Shown piece by piece: positions 47,830 through 58,115 of a stretch of 64,000 bases of DNA. Below the pieces are notes generated by a model. The model saw nothing but the letters and a program-made list of their open reading frames with translations, made no database searches and was not told where the DNA came from. The DNA comes from Pseudomonas sp. MM223. Its GTDB lineage: Bacteria; Pseudomonadota; Gammaproteobacteria; Pseudomonadales; Pseudomonadaceae. The position numbers were made by a program, and so were the translations under genes. The stretch spans positions 4,943,501 through 5,007,500 of the forward strand of contig OX352322.1 of assembly GCA_947090765.1 (NCBI GenBank). Reading direction: 5' to 3'. Positions within the stretch are counted from its first letter, which is position 1, and every line of letters starts with the position of its first letter.

Positions 47830-48528
47830 TCAGTGCTTGCGCGGCGCCAGGTAGCCGAGCCAGCGGCGTTCGGCCATCTTGAACAGGCGCACCAGGATGA
47901 AGGTCAGGCACAGGTAGAACACGCCCGCCGTGATATAGGCCTCGAAAGGCAGGTAGTACTGGGCATTGACCGTGCGTGCGGCGCCAGTGATGTCGATCAG
48001 GGTAACGATCGACGCCAGGCTGGTGGTCTGCAGCATCATGATCACTTCGTTGCTGTACTGCGGCAGTGCCCGCCGCAGGGCCGAAGGCAGCAGGATGCGC
48101 CGGTACATTTTCATGCGCGACATGCCCATGGCCTTGGCCGCCTCGATCTCGCCATGGGGCGTGGCCTTGAGGCTGCCGGCGATGATTTCTGCGGTATAGG
48201 CACTGGTGTTGATACCGAACGCCAGGCAGGCGCAGAAAGTGGCACTGGACAGCAGCGGCCAGAGGAAGCTTTCGCGCACCGCCTCGAACTGCGCCAGGCC
48301 GTAGTAGATCAGGAACAGCTGCACCAGCATTGGCGTGCCGCGGATCACGTAGGTGTAGAGCCACGCCACGAGGTTGATCGCAGGCTGCTTGGACACGCGC
48401 ATCAGGCCCAGCGGGATAGCCGCCAACAGGCCGAAGAACAGCGAAATCGCCAGCAGCTTGAGGGTGGTCAGCAGGCCGCCGAAATACATCGGCAACGCCT
48501 CCCAGACGACGTTGTAGTCGAAGATCAT
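47830..48528 (-). CDS. aotM: Arginine/ornithine ABC transporter permease AotM
   Basis: Membrane subunit of the HisM type (232 residues, about five membrane segments) with the ATPase-contact loop around EAAKAMGMSRMKMYRRILLPSALRRALPQYS. Its start overlaps the aotQ stop (ATGA). Confidence 0.94.
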   Translation of the reverse strand: MIFDYNVVWEALPMYFGGLLTTLKLLAISLFFGLLAAIPLGLMRVSKQPAINLVAWLYTYVIRGTPMLVQLFLIYYGLAQFEAVRESFLWPLLSSATFCACLAFGINTSAYTAEIIAGSLKATPHGEIEAAKAMGMSRMKMYRRILLPSALRRALPQYSNEVIMMLQTTSLASIVTLIDITGAARTVNAQYYLPFEAYITAGVFYLCLTFILVRLFKMAERRWLGYLAPRKH

Positions 48529-49214
48529 AGTTCAGCCACCTTGACGCCCACCGAGTAGCGGCGTTCGAGATACTTCAGGGCCAGCAGCGAGACGCTGGTC
48601 AGCACCAGGTACAGGGCCGCCACCGCCAGGAAGAAGGTGAAAGGCTCGCGGGTGGCATCGGCCGCCTGTTTGGCCTTGAACATCATGTCCTGCAGGCCGA
48701 CGACCGAGATCAACGCGGTGGCCTTGGTCAGCACCAGCCAATTGTTGGTAAAGCCTGGAATCGCCAGGCGAATCATTTGCGGCACCTGGATACGGAAGAA
48801 CACCTGGCGGCTGCTCATGCCATACGCCACGCCCGCTTCGGCCTGGCCCTTGGGAATACCGAGGAAGGCACCGCGGAAGGTTTCCGACAGGTACGCGCCA
48901 AAGATGAAGCCCAGCGTGCCGATACCCGCAACCAGCGGGTTCAGGTCGATGTAGTCGTCGTAGCCGAGCAGCGGCGCCACCCGGTTGATGATGTCTTGCC
49001 CGCCGTAGAAGATCAGCAGGATCAGGACCAGGTCCGGAATACCACGGATAACGGTGGAATACAGATCGCCCAGCCAGGCAAGCCAGCGCACCGGCGACAA
49101 GCGCAGCGCCACACCGATCAGGCCGAGCACGATGGCCAGGGCCATCGACGACAGGGCGAGCTGCAGCGTCAGCCACGCCCCGTCGAGGATGACTGCCCCG
49201 TAGCCTTTCAACAT
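48525..49214 (-). CDS. aotQ: Arginine/ornithine ABC transporter permease AotQ
   Basis: Membrane subunit of the HisQ type, 229 residues, with the EAA loop GQAEAGVAYGMSSRQVFFRIQVPQMIRLAIPG. It overlaps aotM by 4 bases and follows aotJ after 88 bases that contain a strong hairpin. Confidence 0.94.
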   Translation of the reverse strand: MLKGYGAVILDGAWLTLQLALSSMALAIVLGLIGVALRLSPVRWLAWLGDLYSTVIRGIPDLVLILLIFYGGQDIINRVAPLLGYDDYIDLNPLVAGIGTLGFIFGAYLSETFRGAFLGIPKGQAEAGVAYGMSSRQVFFRIQVPQMIRLAIPGFTNNWLVLTKATALISVVGLQDMMFKAKQAADATREPFTFFLAVAALYLVLTSVSLLALKYLERRYSVGVKVAEL

Positions 49215-49242
49215 GATGAGGTCCTCGACCTAGAGAATGAAA

Positions 49243-49281
49243 AATGGTGCAAACCTCAGAGCCTCTGCTGTTTGCACCATT
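49243..49281 (-). terminator. Intercistronic hairpin between aotJ and aotQ
   Basis: Inverted repeat AATGGTGCAAAC/GTTTGCACCATT (12 bp) with a 15-base loop, 21 bases after the aotJ stop. Such structures often protect the binding-protein mRNA or reduce downstream expression. Confidence 0.6.
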
Positions 49282-49302
49282 GCACAGGTGAAACCCGACG
49301 TC

Positions 49303-50088
49303 TTAGTTCGAGTCTGGACCGTAGATATCGAAGTTGAAGTACTTCTTCTCGATTTCTTTGTACTTGCCGTTGGCACGGATAGCGTCGATAGCCGCGTTGA
49401 TGCGGTCGACGTTGGCCTTGTCACCCTTGCGCACGGCAATGCCAATGCCGTCACCGAAGTATTTGGCGTCGGTGAAGGCCGGGCCTACGAAGGCGAAGCC
49501 TTTGCCGGCATCGGTCTTGAGGAAGCCGTCTTCCAGCAGGGTGGCGTCAGCCACGGTGCCGTCAAGGCGACCGGCTGCCACGTCCAGGTAGATTTCGTTC
49601 TGGGTGCCGTAAGGCACCACGGTGGCACCTTTGGCGCCCAGCACTTCCTTGGCGAAGCGGTCGTGGATAGAGCCACGCTGCACGCCGATCTTCTTGCCTT
49701 TGAGCTCATCCAGGCTGTCGCTGACAGTGGTGCCGTCCTTCATGACCAGGCGCGCCGGGGTCAGGTAGTAGCGCTTGGTGAAGTCAACCGACTTCTTGCG
49801 GTCTTCAGTGATCGACATGGACGACAGAATGGCGTCGATCTTGCGCACTTTCAGTGCCGGGATCAGGCCGTCGAACTCTTGCTCGACCCAGGTGCACTTG
49901 GCTTTCATCTCTTCGCACAGGGCGTTGCCGATGTCGTAGTCGAAACCGGCAATGCTGCCATCGGGCTGCTTGAAGGCGAAGGGTGGGTAGGCGGCTTCGA
50001 TGCCGATTTTCAGTGGTTTTTCATCGGCCTGCGACACCAGGGAAAACACGGACAGCGCCAGGGCGCCAAGCAGTGCGAGCTTCTTCAT
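49303..50088 (-). CDS. aotJ: Arginine/ornithine-binding periplasmic protein AotJ
   Basis: Solute-binding protein of the HisJ/ArtJ family (SBP_bac_3). The signal peptide [21 protein letters not shown] precedes the mature [36 protein letters not shown]. Family ligand residues are in the first lobe. The ATG at 50088 gives 261 residues and has GGAG upstream. First gene of aotJQMP-argR; ArgR half-sites lie upstream. Confidence 0.95.
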   Translation of the reverse strand: MKKLALLGALALSVFSLVSQADEKPLKIGIEAAYPPFAFKQPDGSIAGFDYDIGNALCEEMKAKCTWVEQEFDGLIPALKVRKIDAILSSMSITEDRKKSVDFTKRYYLTPARLVMKDGTTVSDSLDELKGKKIGVQRGSIHDRFAKEVLGAKGATVVPYGTQNEIYLDVAAGRLDGTVADATLLEDGFLKTDAGKGFAFVGPAFTDAKYFGDGIGIAVRKGDKANVDRINAAIDAIRANGKYKEIEKKYFNFDIYGPDSN

Positions 50089-50210
50089 CAGGTAACTCCA
50101 TCGGTACGGGGCAATACAAGGCAGGTAACAACTGCCCGATATGCGAATGGGTACAACGCGAGCCGCGCAGGGTTCGACCAAGGTCGCAGACCACGAGCGA
50201 GTGAGTGGCA

Positions 50211-50252
50211 TTTTAGCGACAGCCCGGTAGTCGATATTTCTTCAAAGCGACA
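50211..50252 (-). promoter_or_regulatory. ArgR operator upstream of aotJ
   Basis: Two TGTCGC half-sites on the minus strand at 50252-50247 and 50221-50216, 31 bp apart. The first continues as TGTCGCTTTGAAGAAA and matches TGTCGC-N8-AA. The spacing of three helical turns is compatible with a dimer of the AraC-type ArgR. Confidence 0.6.
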
Positions 50253-50515
50253 ACTACTTACAGAAGCGCTTGAAACCGCTGCGGGCGATGTTGACAGCCA
50301 GTGCAAAATATGCAAAAGCGCAAGAAATAGAACCTATAGACCTAGCAATTCCTGGGCCTATTATTGGCAAAGCCTTGTACTACGGCAAGTGTAGCGTGCT
50401 GTGTTGCACAAAATGGCTACGCAAATGCACCGAAACGGGTCGGATTTGTTTCCTCGCGCCCCGAACTTGTGCGGGAGCGGTGACAGAACAGTTACCGATG
50501 AATGTCGGGTAACAA

Positions 50516-50602
50516 TGTAGGAGCGGGCTTGCCCGCGAATGCGTCAGGTCAGAGTACAGCTTAGTCTGAACCGACGCATTCGCGGACAAGCCCGCTCCTA
50601 CA
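50516..50602. repeat. Inverted pair of REP sequences
   Basis: Left TGTAGGAGCGGGCTTGCCCG, right CGGACAAGCCCGCTCCTACA; a third REP subfamily in the window with GGGCTTGCCCGCGAATGCG. Confidence 0.85.
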
Positions 50603-50626
50603 AAGGGATGTTGCCTGGGACGGGAG

Positions 50627-52588
<1,962 letters not shown>

Positions 52589-52987
52589 CTGTGTTACCTC
52601 GGTGTAATAGTTGTTTTTGTATGGAACCGTTTGTAACTGTACCAGAGCGACAAAAGCCATTCGACGTTGGTAGTAATTTGGTACGCCCGTTCCGGCGAAG
52701 CGCTCTGGCTCGGGCATTACAGCCCATGGCGCGCAAAATTGGAGGGGGTTGACACAGGATTGTTACAGATTCTGTCAAAACACTTTATCAAAAGACCCAC
52801 TGTTTCAACCTTGGCCACCGCCATAAAATTCACCTCGCCAGCAACGGCAAGGCGATTAACAACTGGTAACAGCCCCCACGAAGGCAAGCGTTAATCTCCA
52901 TCTAATCCCGATAGTTAAAAACTAGCTGTACTCGCGGCGCCATAAGCGCCGCGTGCCCCCTCACGACCTTAGACAGGTAAATAGAAA
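52589..52987. other. Divergent intergenic region acsA / DUF2790 gene
   Basis: 399 bp. On the plus strand TTGACA at 52749-52754 pairs with TGTCAA at 52773-52778 as an imperfect inverted repeat, possibly a promoter or regulator site. An 8-bp hairpin CGCGGCGC/GCGCCGCG lies at 52933-52953 before the small gene. No ORF is convincing. Confidence 0.4.
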
Positions 52988-53242
52988 ATGAAAGCTTTAC
53001 TGGTATTGGTACTTGGCAGTCTTTGCGGCGCGGCGATGGCCGGCGAAGCCAAAGATGCCGAGCAGATTCCGGTTGAACAGTACAGTTACTCGCAGCACCT
53101 GGACATTGCCCGCGTCATTTCCATGAGCGAAGTGCCCAATGTGTGCGAAGTCGTGCCAGCCCGCATGACCTACGAGGACTCCCAAGGCCAGAAGCACATT
53201 CTCGAATACCGCGTGATGGGGAACGGCTGCTCTAACGGCTGA
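52988..53242 (+). CDS. DUF2790-family small periplasmic protein
   Basis: Pseudomonas-specific small secreted protein (84 residues) of the DUF2790 family, function unknown. The signal peptide MKALLVLVLGSLCGAAMA is followed by a mature protein with AEQIPVEQYSYSQHLDIARVISMSEVPNVCEVVPARMTYEDSQGQKHILEYRVMGNGCSN; the motif HLDIARVI and the two cysteines are typical. Members of this family often respond to metals or stress; the sequence does not show that here. Confidence 0.8.
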   Translation: MKALLVLVLGSLCGAAMAGEAKDAEQIPVEQYSYSQHLDIARVISMSEVPNVCEVVPARMTYEDSQGQKHILEYRVMGNGCSNG

Positions 53243-53254
53243 TACCTGCTGAAT

Positions 53255-53375
53255 CGGGGGCCCTGCGGGCCCTTTCGCGGCACAAGGCCGCTCCTACAGG
53301 TATTGCGCACCCTTCAAACCCGCGCCGTACCTGTAGGAGTGGCCTTGTGCCGCGAATGGACTGCGAAGCAGTCCC
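53255..53375. repeat. Inverted pair of REP sequences
   Basis: Left GCGGCACAAGGCCGCTCC, right GGAGTGGCCTTGTGCCGCG, with flanking GGGCCC and GGACTGC/GCAGTCC stems; between the DUF2790 gene and phhR. Confidence 0.85.
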
Positions 53376-53393
53376 AAGTTCGTTGTTCAATAA

Positions 53394-54953
53394 TTAATCT
53401 ACAGACTTGTTAAGCGAGTAATCCCTTAACTTGTTGGCAATAGTCGTGTGCGAAACACCCAATCTTTTGCCTAACGCCCGACTACTCGAAAATTCCCCCA
53501 TCAAACTTTCCAGTACCGCTTTCTCAAAGCGCCCGACTATCTGCGAAAGATCCCCCTCCAGCGAAAACTCACCCAACGGTTGCCGCGCGCCATAATCCGG
53601 CAAGCGTATATGCTCGCTTTTGACCACGCCGCCTTCGCATAAAGAAACCGCCTGGAACAATACGTTTTCCAACTGCCTTACATTGCCCGGCCAATGGTAT
53701 TGCCCAAGTTTTTCCATTGCCGCCGGCGCCAGGCGCGGCATGGCGCAGGCGATCTGTCGGCTGGCCTGATCGAGAAAGTGCTGCACCAGCCCCTCCAGCC
53801 CATCCATGCACTCACGCAAAGGCGGAATGTGCAGCGACAACACGTTGAGGCGGTGATAAAGGTCCTGGCGAAACTCGCCACGGGCACACAGTTCGGACAA
53901 ATCCACTTGGGTCGCGCAAATCACCCGCACATCCAGGTAGACCTCTTCATCACTGCCTACCCGGCGGAAGCAGCCGTCCTGCAGAAAACGCAGCAGCTTC
54001 ACCTGCAGGCGAGGGCTCATCTCCCCTACCCCATCAAGAAACAGCGTGCCGCCGGCAGTCAGCTCCAGCAGCCCCAGCTTGCCCTCGGCCCGCGCCCCTT
54101 CAAATGCCCCGGGGCCGTAACCGAACAGCTCGGTCTCGGCCATCGACTCGGGCAGGCCGGCACAATTGAGCGCCATCAGCGGCGACTGGCCGCGCGGGCT
54201 GGCCAGGTGGCAGGCGCGTGCCAGCAGCTCCTTGCCGGTGCCGGTCTCGCCTTCAATCAGCAAGGGTGCATCCAACGGTGCCATGCGCCGTGCCTCACGC
54301 ACCACGGCGGCCATCACCCGCGAGCTCTGGAAGATGCTGTCAAAACCGCGCAGCTCCTGCTTGCGCACGTTGTAGATACGCTCGCCGATGCGGTCGGCCC
54401 GGTGCAGGGTGAGTACCGCGCCGGCCAATGCTTCACTGTCATCGTGTTCGGACTGCAACGGCGCGATATCGGCCAGAAACACATCGCCTTTGACCTTGAT
54501 ACGCATGCCGTTGATACGCGACTTGTTCGCCCGCACCAGCTCCGGCAGGTCGAAGTCTTCTACGTAGCGCGCCAGCGGCATGCCCGGCACCTCGTCCACA
54601 CGCACCCCCAGCAGCTGCGCCGCCGTGCGGTTGGCGGCGACGATACTGCCGCCCATGTCGATCGACAGCACCGGGAAATCCAGCGCCCCCAGCAGCGCGT
54701 TCAGCTCCATATGCCGGCGCTCGCTGGGCATCAGCCCCACGCGCTTGACGCCGAACACGCCGGCAATCGCCTCGAACTTGGGCCGCAACGCCTGGAACTG
54801 CAAGTTGATCAGGTTCGGGCAATGCAGGTAGATGGCGTTACCGTGGTCACCGCCCACCTCGCCGCGCAGCACGTTGATGCCGTACTCCACCAGCAGGTTG
54901 AGGATGTCGCGCAGGATGCCAATACGGTTCTGGCAATGCACTTTGATACGCAT
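53394..54953 (-). CDS. phhR: Aromatic amino acid regulator PhhR (TyrR family)
   Basis: Activator of phenylalanine and tyrosine degradation. Domains: ACT (~1-70, RIGILRDILNLLVEYGINVLRGEV), PAS (~78-150), AAA+ (~205-430) and a Fis-type helix-turn-helix (~480-517, ALGKRLGVSHTTIANKL). The Walker A GETGTGKE is normal, but the loop reads GAFEGA instead of the sigma-54-contacting GAFTGA, and Walker B reads FLDGVGEM with Gly in place of the usual Glu. This fits a TyrR-like protein that works with sigma-70. The start at 54953 gives 519 residues. Confidence 0.95.
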   Translation of the reverse strand: MRIKVHCQNRIGILRDILNLLVEYGINVLRGEVGGDHGNAIYLHCPNLINLQFQALRPKFEAIAGVFGVKRVGLMPSERRHMELNALLGALDFPVLSIDMGGSIVAANRTAAQLLGVRVDEVPGMPLARYVEDFDLPELVRANKSRINGMRIKVKGDVFLADIAPLQSEHDDSEALAGAVLTLHRADRIGERIYNVRKQELRGFDSIFQSSRVMAAVVREARRMAPLDAPLLIEGETGTGKELLARACHLASPRGQSPLMALNCAGLPESMAETELFGYGPGAFEGARAEGKLGLLELTAGGTLFLDGVGEMSPRLQVKLLRFLQDGCFRRVGSDEEVYLDVRVICATQVDLSELCARGEFRQDLYHRLNVLSLHIPPLRECMDGLEGLVQHFLDQASRQIACAMPRLAPAAMEKLGQYHWPGNVRQLENVLFQAVSLCEGGVVKSEHIRLPDYGARQPLGEFSLEGDLSQIVGRFEKAVLESLMGEFSSSRALGKRLGVSHTTIANKLRDYSLNKSVD

Positions 54954-55000
54954 GCGGGGCTCTCGAAGCGCCAATGTTTTTCAACACCGCGCAGAAAAGT

Positions 55001-55091
55001 CGTAAAGATAAGCTGACAAAAACAGCGTAGCCGTCAGCCAGATGCTTCGGATTTTCCGACACCTGCTCGGTTTTGTAAAATTATCGTTACG
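55001..55091. promoter_or_regulatory. Two candidate PhhR boxes between phhR and phhA
   Basis: CGTAAA-N6-CTGACA at 55001-55018 and TGTAAA-N6-GTTACG at 55074-55091, partial matches to the TyrR/PhhR consensus TGTAAA-N6-TTTACA. Their centres are 73 bp apart, about seven helical turns, so both would lie on one face. Confidence 0.45.
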
Positions 55092-55210
55092 AAAGTAGGG
55101 GTAATGGCCTGGCAGCAGGCGAGCGTTCCACCGTGCAAACCGACCCTGGCGGGGATATTAATTAGGCATGTCCTGCACATAACAAGAAAAGCCCTCACCA
55201 GGAGAGCCCC

Positions 55211-55999
55211 ATGAAACAGACGCAATACGTGGCACGCGAGCCCGATGCGCATGGTTTTATCGATTACCCGCAGCAAGAGCATGCGGTATGGAACACCCTG
55301 ATCACCCGCCAGCTGAAAGTGATCGAAGGCCGCGCGTGCCAGGAATACCTGGACGGCATCGACCAGCTCAAGCTGCCCCATGACCGTGTCCCGCAACTGG
55401 GCGAGGTCAACAAGGTGCTGGGTGCCACCACCGGCTGGCAAGTTGCCCGGGTACCGGCACTGATCCCCTTCCAGACCTTCTTCGAACTGCTGGCCAGCAA
55501 GCGCTTCCCGGTCGCCACCTTCATCCGCACCCCGGAAGAGCTGGACTACCTGCAAGAGCCCGATATCTTCCACGAGATCTTCGGCCACTGCCCGCTGCTG
55601 ACCAACCCGTGGTTTGCCGAGTTTACCCACACCTACGGCAAGCTCGGCCTGGCCGCGACCAAGGAACAACGCGTGTACCTGGCCCGCCTGTACTGGATGA
55701 CCATCGAGTTTGGCCTGATGGAAACCCCGCAGGGCCGCAAGATCTACGGCGGCGGCATCCTCTCGTCGCCAAAAGAGACCGTCTACAGTCTGTCTGGCGA
55801 GCCTGAGCACCAGGCCTTTGACCCGATCGAGGCCATGCGTACGCCGTACCGCATCGACATCCTGCAGCCACTGTATTTCGTGCTGCCGAACATGAAGCGC
55901 CTGTTCGACCTGGCCCACGAAGACATCATGGGCATGGTCCATAAAGCCATGCAGCTGGGCCTGCACGCACCGAAGTTTCCACCCAAGGTCGCCGCCTGA
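55211..55999 (+). CDS. phhA: Phenylalanine 4-monooxygenase
   Basis: Iron- and tetrahydropterin-dependent hydroxylase that converts phenylalanine to tyrosine. The 262-residue bacterial enzyme carries the iron ligands His121 and His126 in IFHEIFGHCPLLTNP and the third ligand Glu in a conserved strand further on. Start by ATG with AGGAG. First gene of phhAB, divergent from phhR. Confidence 0.97.
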   Translation: MKQTQYVAREPDAHGFIDYPQQEHAVWNTLITRQLKVIEGRACQEYLDGIDQLKLPHDRVPQLGEVNKVLGATTGWQVARVPALIPFQTFFELLASKRFPVATFIRTPEELDYLQEPDIFHEIFGHCPLLTNPWFAEFTHTYGKLGLAATKEQRVYLARLYWMTIEFGLMETPQGRKIYGGGILSSPKETVYSLSGEPEHQAFDPIEAMRTPYRIDILQPLYFVLPNMKRLFDLAHEDIMGMVHKAMQLGLHAPKFPPKVAA

Positions 56000-56039
56000 G
56001 CGACCTTGCCGATAACAACTCGAACTGGAAAAACACCCC

Positions 56040-56396
56040 ATGAATGCCTTGAACCAAGCCCATTGCGAAGCCTGCCGCGCCGATGCCCCGAAAGTCACCG
56101 ACGAAGAGCTGGCCGAGCTGATTCGCGAAATCCCGGACTGGAACATCGAAGTACGTGACGGCCACATGGAGCTTGAGCGCGTATTCTTGTTCAAGAACTT
56201 CAAGCACGCCTTGGCGTTCACCAATGCCGTGGGCGAAATCGCCGAAGCCGAAGGCCACCACCCGGGGCTGCTGACCGAGTGGGGCAAGGTCACCGTGACC
56301 TGGTGGAGCCACTCGATCAAAGGCCTGCACCGCAACGACTTCATCATGTGCGCACGCACTGACAAGGTGGCGGAAACGGCTGAAGGCCGTAAGTAA
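56040..56396 (+). CDS. phhB: Pterin-4a-carbinolamine dehydratase
   Basis: Recycles the pterin cofactor of PhhA. The 118-residue protein has the PCD motif [26 protein letters not shown] with the conserved HHP. It follows phhA by 40 bases; a strong terminator follows. Confidence 0.96.
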   Translation: MNALNQAHCEACRADAPKVTDEELAELIREIPDWNIEVRDGHMELERVFLFKNFKHALAFTNAVGEIAEAEGHHPGLLTEWGKVTVTWWSHSIKGLHRNDFIMCARTDKVAETAEGRK

Positions 56397-56402
56397 GCAC
56401 TG

Positions 56403-56430
56403 AAAAATGGGGCCCGGCGGCCCCATTTTT
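56403..56430 (+). terminator. Terminator of phhAB
   Basis: Stem AAAAATGGGGCC/GGCCCCATTTTT with CGGC loop and T-run, directly after the phhB stop. Confidence 0.93.
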
Positions 56431-56585
56431 TATGGGAAAAATGTGCGCTGTTCGCCCGCAAAGCCGACAAGCGACCGGTAAAAAAACCAAACTGTCATCC
56501 AGACTTGTGTATCCTGCCCCAGCTTTGCGAAGCTTCAACCGCGCCTGGCGCAGACTTTTCACTCACACTTGCGAGGAACGACGAG

Positions 56586-56714
56586 ATGCACGAAATCCCG
56601 AATCTTCCCTTCCCAAGCCTGAACCCAGAAGAGCCATCCGTGACCGTTCACGCCGAACCGGCAGCTGCCGTCGAGCAGGATGGTGACGATCAATCCAGCG
56701 CTGACCAGGAATAA
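56586..56714 (+). CDS. Small acidic hypothetical protein (42 aa)
   Basis: The open frame MHEIPNLPFPSLNPEEPSVT... ends in an acidic tail DGDDQSSADQE. GAGGA lies 10 bases before the ATG. It has no signal peptide or membrane segment, and I recognise no family. It lies between phhB and an MFS gene. The small size makes the call uncertain. Confidence 0.5.
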   Translation: MHEIPNLPFPSLNPEEPSVTVHAEPAAAVEQDGDDQSSADQE

Positions 56715-56730
56715 CTGCGCATCCCCGACT

Positions 56731-56780
56731 GTGTGAAAACGGCTGACCTGCGGGCTACCCCCGTCATCACGTTTTCACAC
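56731..56780. promoter_or_regulatory. 11-bp inverted repeat upstream of the MFS transporter
   Basis: Arms GTGTGAAAACG (56731-56741) and CGTTTTCACAC (56770-56780) with 28 bases between. It ends 24 bases before the MFS start. It may be an operator or the terminator of the small ORF; the long loop favours an operator. Confidence 0.4.
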
Positions 56781-56804
56781 CGTCCTGAACACACGTAGGT
56801 CCCC

Positions 56805-57992
56805 ATGCCCGACTCACCGCGCCCCCTTGCGGTTACCCTGCAAGTCGTCTCCATCGTCCTCTTCACTTTCATTGGCTACCTGAACATCGGCATTCCACTG
56901 GCCGTGTTGCCCGGCAATGTGCATAACGACCTGGGTTTCAGCGCCGTGATCGCCGGCCTGGTGATCAGCGTACAGTACCTCGCCACCCTGCTCAGCCGCC
57001 CTACCGCCAGCCGCATCATCGACAACCATGGCAGCAAGAAGGCCGTCATGTACGGCCTTGTCGGCTGCGGGCTTAGCGGGGTGTTCATGCTGGCTTGCGC
57101 CTTCCTCACCCACCTGCCCTGGCTGAGCCTGGCCTGCCTGCTGGTCGGCCGCCTGGTACTGGGCAGCGCCGAAAGCCTGGTGGGCTCGGGCGCGATTGGC
57201 TGGGGTATTGGCCGGGTGGGCGCCCAGAACACCGCCAAGGTCATCTCCTGGAACGGCATCGCCAGCTATGGCGCACTGGCCATCGGCGCGCCGCTGGGGG
57301 TGCTGATGGTCAAGGGCCTGGGGCTGTGGAGCATGGGCGTAAGCATCATCCTGCTGTGCGTGCTCGGCCTGCTGCTGGCCTGGCCCAAGCAGGCTGCACC
57401 CATCGTCAGCGGTGTACGCCTGCCGTTCCTGCGGGTGCTGGGCAAGGTGTTCCCGCATGGCTCGGGGCTGGCGCTGGGTTCGATCGGCTTTGGCACCATC
57501 GCCACCTTCATCACCTTGTACTACGCCAGCCGAGGCTGGGCCGACGCAGCGTTGACCCTGAGCCTGTTCGGCGCCAGTTTCATCAGTGCGCGGTTGCTGT
57601 TCGGCAACCTGATCAACCGCATCGGTGGCTTCAGGGTGGCGATTGCCTGCCTGTCGGTGGAAACACTCGGGCTGCTGATGTTGTGGCTGGCCCCCAGTGC
57701 CGAACTGGCATTGGCGGGTGCAGCACTGAGCGGGTTTGGCTTCTCGCTGGTGTTCCCGGCGCTGGGCGTGGAGGCGGTGAACCAGGTGTCGGCGGCCAAC
57801 CGCGGCGCGGCGGTGGGGGCATATTCGTTGTTCATCGACTTGTCGCTGGGGGTGACCGGGCCTCTGGTGGGCGCGGTGGCGGCGGGGTTCGGGTTTGCTT
57901 CGATGTTTCTGTTTGCGGCGGCTGCCGCGGCTTGCGGGCTGGTGTTGAGCCTGTATTTGTACAGGCAGGCGCGGCGCAGCCGCAGCCTCTAA
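56805..57992 (+). CDS. MFS transporter, YfcJ/YhhS-like
   Basis: 395-residue, 12-segment permease of the YfcJ/YhhS type with the MFS loop [33 protein letters not shown] and the segment [24 protein letters not shown]. Members are drug or metabolite exporters; the substrate is not evident. Monocistronic, followed by a REP pair. Confidence 0.87.
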   Translation: MPDSPRPLAVTLQVVSIVLFTFIGYLNIGIPLAVLPGNVHNDLGFSAVIAGLVISVQYLATLLSRPTASRIIDNHGSKKAVMYGLVGCGLSGVFMLACAFLTHLPWLSLACLLVGRLVLGSAESLVGSGAIGWGIGRVGAQNTAKVISWNGIASYGALAIGAPLGVLMVKGLGLWSMGVSIILLCVLGLLLAWPKQAAPIVSGVRLPFLRVLGKVFPHGSGLALGSIGFGTIATFITLYYASRGWADAALTLSLFGASFISARLLFGNLINRIGGFRVAIACLSVETLGLLMLWLAPSAELALAGAALSGFGFSLVFPALGVEAVNQVSAANRGAAVGAYSLFIDLSLGVTGPLVGAVAAGFGFASMFLFAAAAAACGLVLSLYLYRQARRSRSL

Positions 57993-57995
57993 AAA

Positions 57996-58101
57996 GCGGG
58001 GGCGCTTTGCGCCCCTTTCGCGGCACAAGGCCGCTCCTACAGAGGGCACGCTATTCCTTGTAGAAGCGGCCTTGTGCCGCGATGGGCTGCAAAGCAGCCC
58101 C
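57996..58101. repeat. Inverted pair of REP sequences
   Basis: Left GCGGCACAAGGCCGCTCC, right GAAGCGGCCTTGTGCCGCG (one base differs from the common form), with outer GGGCTGC/GCAGCCC-type stems; between the MFS gene and the convergent ydiJ-like gene. Confidence 0.85.
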
Positions 58102-58115
58102 GGGATGTTGAAGGG

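Larger units (their letters stand above)
50089..50626. other. Intergenic region aotJ / acsA end
   Basis: 538 bp. It contains the aotJ promoter with ArgR sites (see separate entry), a stretch poor in open frames around 50260-50500, and an inverted REP pair near acsA. No gene is supported. Confidence 0.6.
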
